A stretch of DNA of 64,000 nucleotides from Allacma fusca (Eukaryota; Arthropoda; Collembola; Symphypleona; Sminthuridae): assembly GCA_947179485.1 (NCBI GenBank), contig OX359247.1, positions 57,881,131-57,945,130 of the forward strand, in the 5' to 3' direction. This document shows positions 10,778 through 22,717 of the stretch, one piece after another. The notes below the pieces were generated by a model that did not search any database, was not told where the DNA came from, and saw only the letters and a list, made by a program, of their open reading frames with translations. A program made the translations under genes and the position numbers. How positions within the stretch are numbered: the stretch's first letter is position 1; each line of letters begins with the position of its first letter.

Positions 10778-13700
10778 ATGAATTGTTCCGGTTCAGGAGG
10801 CTCAGCGTACAAAATTAAACTCTGTCCTATTTTGGGTTCACTCAAGCCGTCCAAAATCCCTATTCCAATAGTGAATATGAAAATTCCAAGAATGCATAAG
10901 ATTTTGAAGCAAAGTATGGAAACTCCAGTGGGATTGGTCACCATTCAGACCTGTGAGGCTGGAGTCCACGAAATTCGGATATTTGAGTCTTCTAAGAATT
11001 TAAATCCTGAAGAGCAGTAAGTGTATTTCCATTTTGTTACAAAAAGTCTTATAATTCCTGCGTTTATAACGTATAATAATATTTGAATATAGTAATAAGA
11101 AAATAAATTTCCAGATAATAATCAGGTTGATTATTTTTTTAATTTTAAATGAAAGAATTTATGCTCTCAATTCCAGGCCAGATTTAAAGGATTTGGATCC
11201 GTCCGGGGTTGCTTATCAGACATTGACCTGGTTGCAGAATTATTTCCAGCCTCAGCCGGGTCAAGTCGACTCTTTCAAGGATCCTGCGAAGTACCCTCCA
11301 ATTTGCTGGGAAGGAATTGAGAAGACCGAATTCACAGAAGCTGTTCTCAAAACTTTGACGGAGAAAGTTAAGCATGGAGATACTGTTGCTTATGTGGACT
11401 TGGCGAAGTTGATGGGGAAACCGGGTAATTAAAGTTTTTAAAGAATGATCAAGGGATATGCAAAAAGCTAAATTAAATTGGGAAGTTCGGGGTTTTAGTG
11501 GAGATACATTTGGTAGAGGGAGTTCAAATAATTGGAGCAAAACTGGGTAGATTTGAACTTGACTTGACCCCTTGCGTTCCTGGGAGCATGGTTGAGCTTA
11601 ATATCATTGGGGTTGAAACTTCTTAAAATTGCCTTATACCTATACTGCTGGTAAAATTTAAAGGGGAACAGACGATATGGGGAATGGGGGGATCTGTAAA
11701 TTATGTATTTTAGTTCGAAGGTTATTTGAAAATAAAAGAAAAATGTGTTGTACATACAGCATTTGGATTACACCTGTACAGTAACTGTGTATATTCATAC
11801 TCTCACACTGACTGCAGAGCAGTGTGGTTTGTCTTGTCTACTGTCCTGCGTTCAGGTTCCTGGCTGCCTTAAAGCCACGAATAACTTAGGTTATTCCAGC
11901 TGTACTGCTGCTGGGTATCCTGACGCCCTTTAAGTCACGACCTTTGCTAAAGGTCCATCTGTAGCATCGTTGGATCTTTTCAACTCACCGGTCTGCATTA
12001 TAAATCTCTGGACGCTTGCTGATCTTGTGACTGCCCACTACGGCTTTTTATATAATATGGCTAAAAATAGTGAATCATGTGCTATGTGTAAGCTTAAGCT
12101 TAGAAATCTAGTACTTACTCTTCGTTGTGCAATCTGTTCTAACAAGTACCATAGGAAATGTTTGAATTTAAGTTTACCAGCTTATAGACAAATTATTGAG
12201 GATCTATGGCACTGTACTTCATGTATCTCTGGAGGTGATACTGAAAATATTGCTATCAATAGTAGCCTATTAAACATAGATCTTAACATAACTGACCCAT
12301 TTGAGTCTCCTTGTCTGCTGAGTGCACACACTTTACAACGTAAGCTGGTGAAAGCTCTTTATCTTAATATCAATAATTTTGCGAGTTATAAATTTGAAGA
12401 GGTAAAGTCTATTATTTTTGAAAAGACAATTGATGTTTTTACATGTGTTGAAACCTTTTTTAATTCTGAAACCAACTTAAATTTGTATAGAATCCCAGGA
12501 TATGAACTGATTACTAAGAATAGATCTCATAAAAAAGGTGGGGGGATTCTCATGTATTTTCATAAGCGTATTAGGTATAAAATTATTGAATTAAATATTG
12601 ATACGTATAACTCTGGAGTTGAGATTCTTGCATGCAAAATTGGAGTTAACGAATTTATGTCCACTGTATTAGTGATTATTTACCGCCCACCTTCAGCGCA
12701 GGTTGAAAAGTTTCTTTTGTTTCTGGATGCTCTGTTTAAATATCTTTCCCAAATCAAATCTACCTGTGTTATAGTTGGTGACATTAACATTGATTTGTCA
12801 AGTGTAAGTTCTGACTCAGTGAGGCTAATCTCTAGCTTGAATATGTACAATTACAAACAGGTAATCAACATAAAGACACGAACAGTACTAGGAAAAAGAG
12901 CTTCTAGTTCATTGATTGACCATATATATGTACCTGATAACATTAGTATAGATTGGTATACTTGTACGACTGGGCTATCAGATCATGACTATGTATGTTT
13001 TGACTATAGCTTTAAAAAGGCTACCTCACATACTGTCAAACAAATTACTTATCGTAGCTATAAAAATATGGATTGGAACCAGTTGAACATAGAGCTTTGT
13101 AAAATCGACTGGGCCTTTTTGAATAATGAGTCCTATGATATTGACTTTATCTATAATGTAGTCAGCACAACTATCCGTGAAATTTTGTATGATTTTGCCA
13201 CGTTAAAATGTAAAAGAGTCAAATCTACCTCAAAATGTTGGATAAACAAAGACATACGCAGTGATATAGTTAAACGGGATAGATGTAAACATTATGCAAG
13301 TACTTATAACTCATTACCACACTGGAACCTGTACAAGCAACTTCGCTCAAAAGTTAAAAGGGAAATACATGCGGCTAAGCGCATGTACTTTGAATCCCAG
13401 CTAAATAAAAATCTAGCAAGCCCCCGTGGTATTTGGGACGTGGTTGACGAAGTTGTAGGTATTAATAGAAAGGCTGGAACTGTTATAGATAAATTGTGTG
13501 TGGATAATGTTGATATAACTGAGCCCAACGAAGTTAGCAATGAACTTGCGAAGGCTTTTACAGTACCTTGTGACTACACTGACAAGGACATACTTAATTT
13601 TAAAAACTCATTGACATGCTATGCTGATTTTAATTATGTAAATAGCAATGAAATCTGGAATGCCTATCGGGGTTTGAAGACAAAAAACAGTAGGTATGAT

Positions 13701-15504
13701 GTAATTAGTCATAATGTGTTTGCCAGGGCCAGTATTGTAACCCCTGTATTATTGTTATTCAATATAATGTTGTCAACTTGTAAAATTCCCACATACTTTA
13801 AGACTGCAACTATTATGCCCATATATAAAGGTAAAGGTAGCAAGAACTGTCCTGACTCGTATCGCCCTATCCATAATCTGCCTTTCTTGAACAAGCTTTT
13901 TGAGAAAATTGTATACAACCGTCTACGTGCTGATTGCGAAAGAAGCATGGATGAGAATCAGCATGGGTTTAGAAGGGGCCGCTCTTGCTTTACTGCTACT
14001 CTTGTATTCATACATAAGCTTTGTACGTATCTACATATTCCTACGGTTAAGGTCCTTGCGGTGTTTGTTGACTTAAAGAAGGCCTTCAACTCGGTTTCGA
14101 GACTTCTTTTGTTAAATAAGATACGTCATAACTTTAAGTGTGATCCCAGAATGTTAATATTACTATCCGACTATTTGCACAACCGGAGTTTCAGGATTAT
14201 TGTGAACAATACGGTGTCAGAGAAGTACTTGGATGTCAATGGCGTGCCTCAAGGGTCAATACTCGGCCCATATCTTTTCATTATGTTTTTTGCAGACATA
14301 AGCACGTTACTGACAATAGACTATGTGTGTTATGCAGATGATATTGTCCTATTCATGTATGATACTTGTGTCAATACTCTATTCACTAAAATGCAGTTAT
14401 GGTTAGACAAGTTGAATATTTGGATCAAAGAAAATTCACTTACTATTAGTACGTCAAAAACTATGTATATGATATTCCACAAGGCTGCTAACATTGAGAC
14501 TCAATGTAATCTACTCATTGACAATGAACCAATAGAACGAGTTCGGAGTTTTAAGTACTTGGGTATATTCATAGATGATAAACTCAGTTTTAAGGACCAC
14601 TATGAGTATGTACTTAATAAGGTCACCAGAATGATGGGTGTAGTTTTTCGTGTCCGTCGACTCCTAAATGAGAGCACAAAGAGATTACTAATAAACTGTT
14701 TTGTGCTCTCTCATATTGACTACTGCCTGCTTGTATGGGGAAGCATATGTAAGTCAAAAATGGAAACACTACAATATAAATTGGATAAATTCCTTTTGTC
14801 TTTGCACATAAAACGACGGACAGGAAAGCCATACTCACTTGCTAATATTTATGAGTACTATAATCTCTTGAATATATCTGAACGCTTGGTGTATTATAGT
14901 AATAAGTTTATGTTCTCTTTGGTGCACTATGGACATTGTGTGAATTATATCAACGGCTTGCTAGTGGTTAAGCTTTCCTCTGACCGTCTACGCTCGGCAC
15001 ATCATATTGTATTATACCAACCTGTGACCAAGCTGAAAATAGCTGAAAAAAATATCATGTATATGTGTACAAAACTGTGGAATAATCTTCCTAGCCTTTT
15101 GAAAATGCGTGATTGTCAACTAACAACTTTTAACAAATTGCTTATTAAGCATGTACTTGTTTACCGTGACGAAACAAAAATGTAAATTTGTTTCATTAAT
15201 AACCAGGCCTTCCCTAATATGACTGTAACCTCTTTTATGGAATTGATACTTTGTGTCTGGGGTGAAAACCAATATCTTATATTGACTCCTTTGACACTGA
15301 ATAAAGTCGAATAATAATAATAATAATATAATTGTGACTTTAACAGGCGCCAGCCGAGCAGTGGGAAATGCACTAAAGGACAATCCGATCCTTTTAATCA
15401 TTCCTTGCCACCGAATTATTCGGTCGGATGGAACTCTGGGAAATTATGCGGGAGGGAATGATGCGAAGAAGTGGCTTATTGAATTTGAGAAGGATAACAA
15501 CTAA
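10778..15504 (+). CDS. MGMT: methylated-DNA--protein-cysteine methyltransferase, paralogue 2
   Basis: Three exons (10778-11016, 11177-11424, 15347-15504) encode 214 residues from the first ATG. An ATG about 33 codons later is also possible and would match the shorter paralogue. Introns sit at the same positions and phases as in the copy at 7785. Landmarks: ETPVGLVTIQTC, YPPICWEG, a GKPGASRAVG hinge, LLIIPCHRII with acceptor Cys183, and KKWLIEFE at the end. The DNA-binding arginine and the catalytic Cys-His pair are intact, so DNA repair activity is expected. The intron 2 donor is a normal CCGG|GTAATT, unlike the GC donor of its neighbour. Intron 2 is 3.9 kb because it holds a full LINE on the same strand. 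Splicing across that insertion is needed for a full-length product. Confidence 0.92.
11757..15335 (+). mobile_element. near full-length non-LTR retrotransposon in an MGMT intron
   Basis: The element surrounds the 1042-codon frame. The 3' end is well marked: a ~120-bp untranslated tail, ATAAAGTCG, then an (AAT)n simple repeat at about 15309-15328. The 5' end is uncertain; base composition changes near 11757, and no clear target duplication was identified. It lies in sense orientation inside intron 2 of the second MGMT gene, just upstream of that intron's acceptor. Confidence 0.8.
12057..15185 (+). CDS. LINE polyprotein: PHD finger, endonuclease, reverse transcriptase
   Basis: A single uninterrupted frame of 1042 codons starts at the first ATG (MAKNSESCAMC); the frame is open 29 codons further upstream. 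Domains in order: a PHD-like zinc finger over about residues 8-52 (CAMC, CAIC, HRKC, CTSC); an exonuclease-endonuclease-phosphatase fold with GDINIDL and the catalytic SDHD near 308; then the reverse transcriptase with FVDLKKAFNSV, GVPQGSILGPYLF and the YADD catalytic box at about 759. The C-terminal region has Cys/His residues but no RNase H that I can see. This layout is typical of CR1/L2-like members of the Jockey superfamily; the exact clade needs a tree. The lack of stops or frameshifts implies a recent insertion. Confidence 0.96.
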   Translation: MAKNSESCAMCKLKLRNLVLTLRCAICSNKYHRKCLNLSLPAYRQIIEDLWHCTSCISGGDTENIAINSSLLNIDLNITDPFESPCLLSAHTLQRKLVKALYLNINNFASYKFEEVKSIIFEKTIDVFTCVETFFNSETNLNLYRIPGYELITKNRSHKKGGGILMYFHKRIRYKIIELNIDTYNSGVEILACKIGVNEFMSTVLVIIYRPPSAQVEKFLLFLDALFKYLSQIKSTCVIVGDINIDLSSVSSDSVRLISSLNMYNYKQVINIKTRTVLGKRASSSLIDHIYVPDNISIDWYTCTTGLSDHDYVCFDYSFKKATSHTVKQITYRSYKNMDWNQLNIELCKIDWAFLNNESYDIDFIYNVVSTTIREILYDFATLKCKRVKSTSKCWINKDIRSDIVKRDRCKHYASTYNSLPHWNLYKQLRSKVKREIHAAKRMYFESQLNKNLASPRGIWDVVDEVVGINRKAGTVIDKLCVDNVDITEPNEVSNELAKAFTVPCDYTDKDILNFKNSLTCYADFNYVNSNEIWNAYRGLKTKNSRYDVISHNVFARASIVTPVLLLFNIMLSTCKIPTYFKTATIMPIYKGKGSKNCPDSYRPIHNLPFLNKLFEKIVYNRLRADCERSMDENQHGFRRGRSCFTATLVFIHKLCTYLHIPTVKVLAVFVDLKKAFNSVSRLLLLNKIRHNFKCDPRMLILLSDYLHNRSFRIIVNNTVSEKYLDVNGVPQGSILGPYLFIMFFADISTLLTIDYVCYADDIVLFMYDTCVNTLFTKMQLWLDKLNIWIKENSLTISTSKTMYMIFHKAANIETQCNLLIDNEPIERVRSFKYLGIFIDDKLSFKDHYEYVLNKVTRMMGVVFRVRRLLNESTKRLLINCFVLSHIDYCLLVWGSICKSKMETLQYKLDKFLLSLHIKRRTGKPYSLANIYEYYNLLNISERLVYYSNKFMFSLVHYGHCVNYINGLLVVKLSSDRLRSAHHIVLYQPVTKLKIAEKNIMYMCTKLWNNLPSLLKMRDCQLTTFNKLLIKHVLVYRDETKM

Positions 15505-16908
15505 TTCCTCCTTGAAATGAAAAATTTGAGAACAAAAATTTGGGATCACTTAAACAGTACCTATTCAGATTTCTAATTTAACCAGAACTGCATTCCACTC
15601 CAATGTCTAAAGATTTGAACTAAAATGTTCAGTTAACAGCGTATTTGATTATGGGCCTACTAAACCTGAATGTACTTCGGTGCAGTTTAGGTTTTATTGA
15701 TATAAAAATGCTGGTGAAGGTGAAAAAATAATTATTAGAATTAATTTCTTTTTGTTATACTAAAGTGAATTTATTTTTTGTCCTGTACATGAGGATTCAC
15801 TGCCATTTTGCTACATTTTTCATAGTTCGTACAATATTGTATAATATAATTTGTTGTGTTGCATGTTGTGATTTTAGTTTTAGTACCATGTAAGTATTTG
15901 TCAATTAGTTAGTATTAGTATAGTGTTGCAAATAATATTCGCGGTGAATTTGGCAGTAAGTTAATTTTTTTTCATTCTAAGGCATTGCGAATTTATTACT
16001 CTACGTAGTTTTAAGCGATTCTTTATAATTATAGCGGACCTTTGGTTTATTTGTTCACTTCAATAGCCTTAATAAGCAATATAATTCATAAGCGTAAGGC
16101 AAGAGTTTTGATTTTGTAATTAAAACACCAGATTTAATTTTTTTGTGATATTTGTTGCTTCTTCCATCAATAAGTATTATGTCAAGTTTCAAATAACATT
16201 GTGCTGGTTGGTTTTAAACAATTACAATATTTACCATACAGGGTTTTATAGTTTTTGCACAAGTGCATTATTATCAGATATAGTATGTCATCAGACATTA
16301 AGTCTGGTATCATTCCTGACAGCAAATTATTACTGAATTTAAGATACTTCATCACCGTACAGCAAATAGACAATAAATCAGTCAATACATGAAACCACAG
16401 TAATAGTAGGTTTTTTACAACAACAAAAATACATAAACAGTAAACACATAACAGTTAGGATTACTCATCTGAAATTCCAGTCACTTTTAAATTTAAACTA
16501 ATATTTATACTTCTAGATTGGCTAGTAATGTCTTCCTTGTTGTTGCACTAAACTACCAGCTCTTAACTATACATTTCGCACCAGTGTATTATTGCAACGA
16601 GTTCCTAATAAAACTGTTCACATCCTTTAGCCTAGCGTGTTTGTCCCAACTACAAGCAAACTTTGTATTTGTGATTTTTCATTCATCCAAACATGCTTCC
16701 GGTAATAATGACTCACAATTATTATGACGACTATTTATCATAATAATAAATTTTTGGTATATGCCCAGTATATAGAAAATACTGAAATTATAACAAATTC
16801 ACCCTGTTCTTTCACAAAAGATCGAAATCTACAGAGAAATTTTAACTTCTAAAACACTTGAACTTGTGAAATACGAGGAACTTAATGTATCATTGCTTAT
16901 TGCTTAAC
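15505..16908. other. spacer between convergent MGMT paralogue 2 and ERMP1
   Basis: Only AT-rich sequence with short chance frames. It should contain the 3' untranslated ends of the two converging genes. No repeat or RNA gene was recognised. Confidence 0.5.
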
Positions 16909-19900
16909 TTAAGGAATAGAATAGACATGGGTTGCTGCACTAAAACCTAGACCGTAAGTCCAACTAGGAAATCGACTAATAATTTCTTTCATCTGCTGAC
17001 TCTTCATTTCATCTCCATGAAGCCAAAATCCTGAGAAAGTGATATCTAATGCACCGCGAACATTCTCTGAGACGTCTTGGGCTATCTTCCGACGAAGATC
17101 CAGTGTGACTTCAAACCGCTCAAATGTGATACCTCTGCCGTGATAAATAAAGTACGTAGGACGATTCTTGTAGTTCACATTCCCTTCCGGCACTTCATTA
17201 GTCAAGGACCATTTAATTAGCTCGTAGTTCTCCGTTGGACTCAACACAATCGTCATGTGGTCGGGTCCTATAAAAGATAGTGTAAGCCTTCTGACTGTTG
17301 GAGAGATGAAGGAATCATGTATCAGATCCATTCGGACACGGCCTTTCAGATCCAAAGACAACCCTACGGGTTTTGGTAGCCACTGAGTCTTTCTAAAATT
17401 ATCAGAAAAATTATTGCTTTAAAAATGAAAACAACGAATTGCTAACCTATATTTTTGCTTAAGTAAAAATAAAGTGAATCAAATAATATTGTAAAATGAA
17501 TGAAATAGAAAAAAGATAATCAGGGGTTAAAAAATAAACCTTTGGATGCTACAGTGTAGTCATTCATTTTTTCCCAGGGAGCCCTGAACTTGTACCTTTA
17601 CAAGAAAATGTCGTATACTATTTATTTTACAATGAAATGCGTATTTCGTACACAAATTGTATCAAATGCACTGTAAATCAAAAACACTGTAGAATAACCA
17701 CCACTAGAACATGCAGTCTGAGAAATCTCGAAGAAGGACGAATTTCTGATTGGGTCATGTTTTCATGTAAGAACTAGTTGTTGCAAACAGCTTTCGAAAA
17801 CTGTATACTAGACTTCTGGGAAAATTTATGAGCATTCTTTTACATCTATCTAAGTATCCAGTGGAAAAAATTTGAGCTACAGATGTTTCACAGGGTTATT
17901 AAAAGATTCAATTATTTGAAAACACTTAATGAGTTAAAACTCCGACCAATATTAAGTCGTCTTAATGACCAATGTGTTAAGTTAGAAAGACGTAACGAAG
18001 TCTATGTTTAGGTCCCCCAGGTTTAGTAGCTTACTAAAATTAAAATTTTCGAATTACAATAAAACTAGAAGTGGTAACAGCATTTATGCAATATTATGTA
18101 AACGTGATAGGTATTTTAATTCTACAGCCCCGTTTCTAATAAGGCAGCTTAATGACCTAGATGAAACCGAATATAACAAACTAAACCTGAGTTATGAGAT
18201 TAGGTCCTTAATGCAATCTCTCTAAATAATTGTAACTACATATATGTCATCTGCCTTCAACACTAATCACTTCACAGGTTAGTTCCAGGTGAATAGAGTT
18301 TTAGTGTTGCGTATGCATTACAGACAATAAATCAAATCAAAATCAAATAGTTTCAACAAGTTGTCCCACCTACATACAATATTATAACATATTTTGCTCT
18401 ATTTCGCCTCACAAATCTGGTTCCTGCCGCCTCAATGCTTAATAGGATGACTACATATAAGCCTAATGTCTTAAATTTTTTTATAATGACCCAATATGTC
18501 CTAAAGAAACGGCACAGACATTTTGATAAAAACTTGAGTAGAAGTAGTAGTAAGTTTCGACTTTGCTTCACACTTCTGAACCTTTCCACGCCAAAAATTG
18601 ACCCAACTCTATGTACAACATGTTAGAAAATCTACAAAAGAGTTTTGTATACACGGAGGGAATCAGATTGTACTGTATTAATCACTCCCGTATGTGGAAT
18701 AGACGAAAGAAATGGTACGACCACCCTCGGTATAATTTTTGTGCCTTTGTGCCTCCCAGTTTGACATACTTTGTTTAGCCTCTGAAAACAATGCTCGAAT
18801 CAAGACTAACCTGATGAGCTTCGCCACTGGAAAATAATAGGGAAGTCCACAGTACAAATCCTCACAAGTATCCGTTTGCATATCAATCGCATTCTTGATC
18901 TCAGGAACGCTCTCCTCAAAGACTGGGAAGAAAGACCTTAAATTCGGATCGAGATTAAAGAACCAAAACCCTGTCTCTGTTTTTCGCACAGTTGTTAAAT
19001 CCGAATCGAACCAGGTGCGATCTACTTCCTAATTTTTACAAACAACAAACGCATTTAAAATTCCATCGAGATACGTATATCCAGTAAATTACTTAGATTA
19101 TGTCAACCATTATTTATTATTTCCTACGTATTACGCACAGGAAGCAACGAAGTCCTACATTTCAACAGCTCCATGCTACTTTGTATCGACATTTTCTTAT
19201 AATTAAGAGGCATTTGAAGTTTCACTCGAGCACTTACAACAAGGTGAAGTCGCATAGGCGTGGTTTCTCCATACGGAACTCTTCCCACAACGATAACAAT
19301 GATGGCGAGGATGAGTACAAAAAAGAGAGCCGACAGTTTTAGGAAAGTTTTCTTGAAAAATACAAAAATGGGAATGAGACCAGTGAGTGTGGGCACAGAA
19401 ATCACGACGGCTGTCAAAATAGCCACGAAGAGGTTTGGATTAGTTTCCGTCCCTGACCGACCCATGATAGGCACGAACACATCTACGAAGTTGTTGACAA
19501 GGTAGAGTGACATTGTCAAGGGGAACACTTCGCCCAGTGCCAAGTAATAAAGAAGCTTTCTCTGAGGATCTGCACATAAATAATAATTTGATAATTTACC
19601 AGTTTCATCAACTATGTCGAACAACTGCTAAAAGCAAATATTTTACATGTTCTATATTAAATTTAATGAACAGAAAATAAAATAATTTGATCCCACATTT
19701 CATAAACACGATACTGGAAGTCACTCCCCCCTAGCCCATACAAGCTGGCGATTGAAATCTTTTTTATTCTCCATTACGTACAGAATTTTTTGTAATTTTT
19801 CAAAAATACAAACATTAAAGTACGTGAACACGTACGATAACGCCCTTCAATTTAGTGAAGAACAATTTGGATCATTCTAGGATTTCCTGATTTGCAATTT

Positions 19901-22717
19901 TTAAATCCTACACATTTTTTAACTGATACTAGTTAGTTTATACAGAATTCTGTTGGTTTTTGAAACCGCTATTTGAGAGGTATATCCGAATAAAAATTAT
20001 GGCGTGGAAAGAAAAATTAAGAGCTAATTCCTACTCGATGTTACTAAGCATGAGTAGGTTCAGGCATTACAATTTTTACAAACTTACGGGCTACACAAAT
20101 TGCTGAAATTGCAAAGCTTGTAACAAATTTCTTTGTCACCCAATGTTAACAGCCCAAGTCAAATATAGAAATATAGTGGAATCATGTGAAAACGTGACGT
20201 CATGGTTAGCAAAATTATTTCAAAAACTTTTACATTTAAATCTTGAGTTGGCTCACTGAATTGAAGAGTGACCTTATATTTTGGCCTACGTCTATGTTTG
20301 CATTTTTGGAAAATCTGAAAAAAATTGTCAACACGCCTGTTTCTATGGACTTCAGGGGAATGGTTTAAAACGCTATGTAAAAAACAGACAGTACAGTGTT
20401 CATCCAGGGAAAAACAAGTGGATCCTCAACGTTTTAATTCAATTCCTACCTTTAAACAGTTTTCTCGCCGTAATCCACGCAATCAAACCAAATCCTAGGT
20501 TAATCGTAACCGTGAACAAAGCTCGTGAGGTGAATGAGCAAGCTAATAGTAAAAACGCGAGAGTAGTTTTAGTCGCAATCCAAGTATCATCCTCCCGGCC
20601 AGCGAACATTACTGAGAAAACCAAGACTTGAGCACAAACCGCCGGGATGCCGAACAGAATGAGTGCCAGGGAAGGATAGGAATGAAAAGGCGCGTAATAT
20701 TTTGCAAAATTCAGCACTGCTGCTACAAGTGCCGCGCTAGCGACTCCTGCCACCCAGGCCATTACAGTAGTTAGAACGTGGACAAGTATCGTCGAGCCCT
20801 CACCATTAGCTGCAGAATAAAAATCGCATAGTTTTTGTCATCGGTTATCACTTCATGGTGAAACGAACTTCAATATTTAAAATAACCATATAAAACGATA
20901 CAAAAATGAAATCTTTTAGAAATGATAACAAAAAGTAATTAACTACTGGGGAAAATAATGTATTAGCTAACTCCACGATGGATTTCGTACACACATACCT
21001 TCTCGCCAAGCGAAATACACTGCTGCAATGCCGACAATGAGATTGACAATAACGGATGTTGTTTCCGAGTAAATAATGACAAATAGACCGAAGACATCAT
21101 AGTAAACCATCTTTTCGGTAGTGTACTGAACTTGGTTGAAATCCAGGTTACCCAAATGCTGTAAAATGGCCAGGACATTGGCTCCCATATGCTGAATGCT
21201 GCCAGGAGAGATATTGTCAATGTTATCGAACTTCGTGTGGTAAACCCATCCATTCTTAATGAAGGCCATGTCCAGACCGGGTATTTTCGCATGATCCCGA
21301 AACACGCGGTAGTCCGTATCAGAAGGGATGAGTCCCCGTTGGAAAATCTCCTCGCCCACCACAGAGCCATAAGGATAAGGAGCTTTAGCGTATGAATTTA
21401 AAATCCAGCCATTACCAGGCCCGGTTTGGAACAAAACCTCTCTCCCACCGGCACCCGAGGCTTCCAGATTGACGAAGGTGCGTAAATTGTGGGCCCAGCG
21501 ATGACCCATTTGTGAGCTATTAGCCTGTCGACCTGCGACGAAAGCATGAGATCCCTGCATGCCATTTTCCTCCGCTCCATTAAATAGAAACACGATCGTG
21601 TTCCGCAACGGCGTGTCCTGCCGAGTCAGGACACGGAGGATCTCCAGCATAGTGACACAGCTTATCATATCGTCACTTGCACCTGGACTTCCTGGCACTG
21701 AGTCAAAATGACAGTTTATGAGGACTGAATGATTTACTGGGGCTGATGCCGGCTCCAGTTTTACGATCACCACCGGAACCTGCATGTACAAAAGGATACA
21801 CAGAAAATAATCAGTCTCAATTTGTCACAGACAAAAACACAATGGGTATCATCTACCATTTTTACAGTTTTAAAATCAAGTATATAAAGTTCCAAATACA
21901 TAATTACCGAAGCATAGGAGGAAGTCAAACCTTCCTGAAATCCCATGGAGAAGGCACCAGTGGGCTTCTGAATGTCAATTTCCATATTATGGACGGGCAG
22001 CTTCACTCGATCGATTTCCCGTAAAGTTTTCATCAGCAATTCCACAGCAGCAATGTCATTAGCGTGACTTCCGCACACTCGAGGACCGAGTGCTGTGAAC
22101 ACAACCAAGTCATTCCGGGCTCGCTCTTCTATAAAACTAAACCATTAAGGGCATAATTACTCAAAATACCGTTTCCACATTAATATTTATCAATGCTCCC
22201 ATGGAATTTTTGTGTAGTAAATCATTTCCGCAGAAATTAATCATAGATTTAACAAGTCGTTACTACGGATATGTGGGCAAAAGATTGTCAAACAAAAGTA
22301 TGAAATGCCAATAAGGTTGGCAGTTTCTTCCGTGGTAAAAATGAACAAATTATTTAAAGATCATTCAAACACAGGTCTACCGATAGTTAATAGTTAATAC
22401 CATTAGTGATGACATATATCTATAGTAAAAATAACAATTTTAATGTAACTATTAATCCAAATTAGTAATCACTACCTCGACGGATTGTCTGAAATATCCT
22501 CAGCAGTTAAAGGCGTGGGCAGGCGGTAGTCCATATACTTGCAAAAGGCATACGAGAGGACAATCAGGGAAACAACAATGGGCAGGGTATAATTCTTAGG
22601 AAACAAAACATCTCTATGAACACGAGGTGGAGGTCTTCGAGATCTGTTCGTGTCAAAGTTGTGACTTGGTAGCTCAAAGCCGAGATCCGACTGCCTTCCT
22701 CTGTACCGGGCTTCCAT
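16909..22717 (-). CDS. ERMP1: endoplasmic reticulum metallopeptidase 1-like (M28 family)
   Basis: Seven exons on the minus strand (22717-22476, 22136-21908, 21779-20999, 20809-20450, 19569-19238, 19028-18811, 17392-16909) join in phase into 881 residues, close to the ~900 of vertebrate ERMP1. A basic N-terminal tail is followed by a membrane segment at about 44-60, then a lumenal zinc aminopeptidase domain with the M28 ligands: HFDSVPGSPGASDD (His181, Asp193/194), NGAEENGMQGSHAF (Glu227/228), SDTDYRVF, and WVYHTKFDNID with the last His. Several hydrophobic segments follow (from WREAN through SLYLVNNFVDVF and the Val/Ile-rich stretch of exon 5), then a lumenal C-terminal domain with CEDLYCGLPYYFP. 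All catalytic residues are present. Intron 6 holds a LINE fragment. Family members are ER membrane peptidases linked to tissue organisation; the substrate here is unknown. Confidence 0.95.
17877..18345 (+). mobile_element. 5'-truncated LINE fragment (C-terminal tail only)
   Basis: The fragment carries decayed reading frames for the end of a reverse-transcriptase polyprotein. LNELKLRPILSRLNDQCVK ends at a stop (TAG at about 18010), and RYFNSTAPFLIRQLNDLDE continues in another frame. It ends with repeated AAATC words. The same order of motifs occurs in the larger fragment at 59770-60830 (THTLKLEPILTRMKNQC-like, then RYFDSTVPYLTRELNKLD), so both belong to one LINE group, different from the intact element at 12057. 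It lies antisense in ERMP1 intron 6. Confidence 0.7.

Noticed and set aside
19580..19624. Extra small ERMP1 exon (LFDIVDETG)
   Set aside because: Phase 1 leaving the previous exon would put a stop in it; joining straight to the acceptor at 19569 keeps phase and homology.
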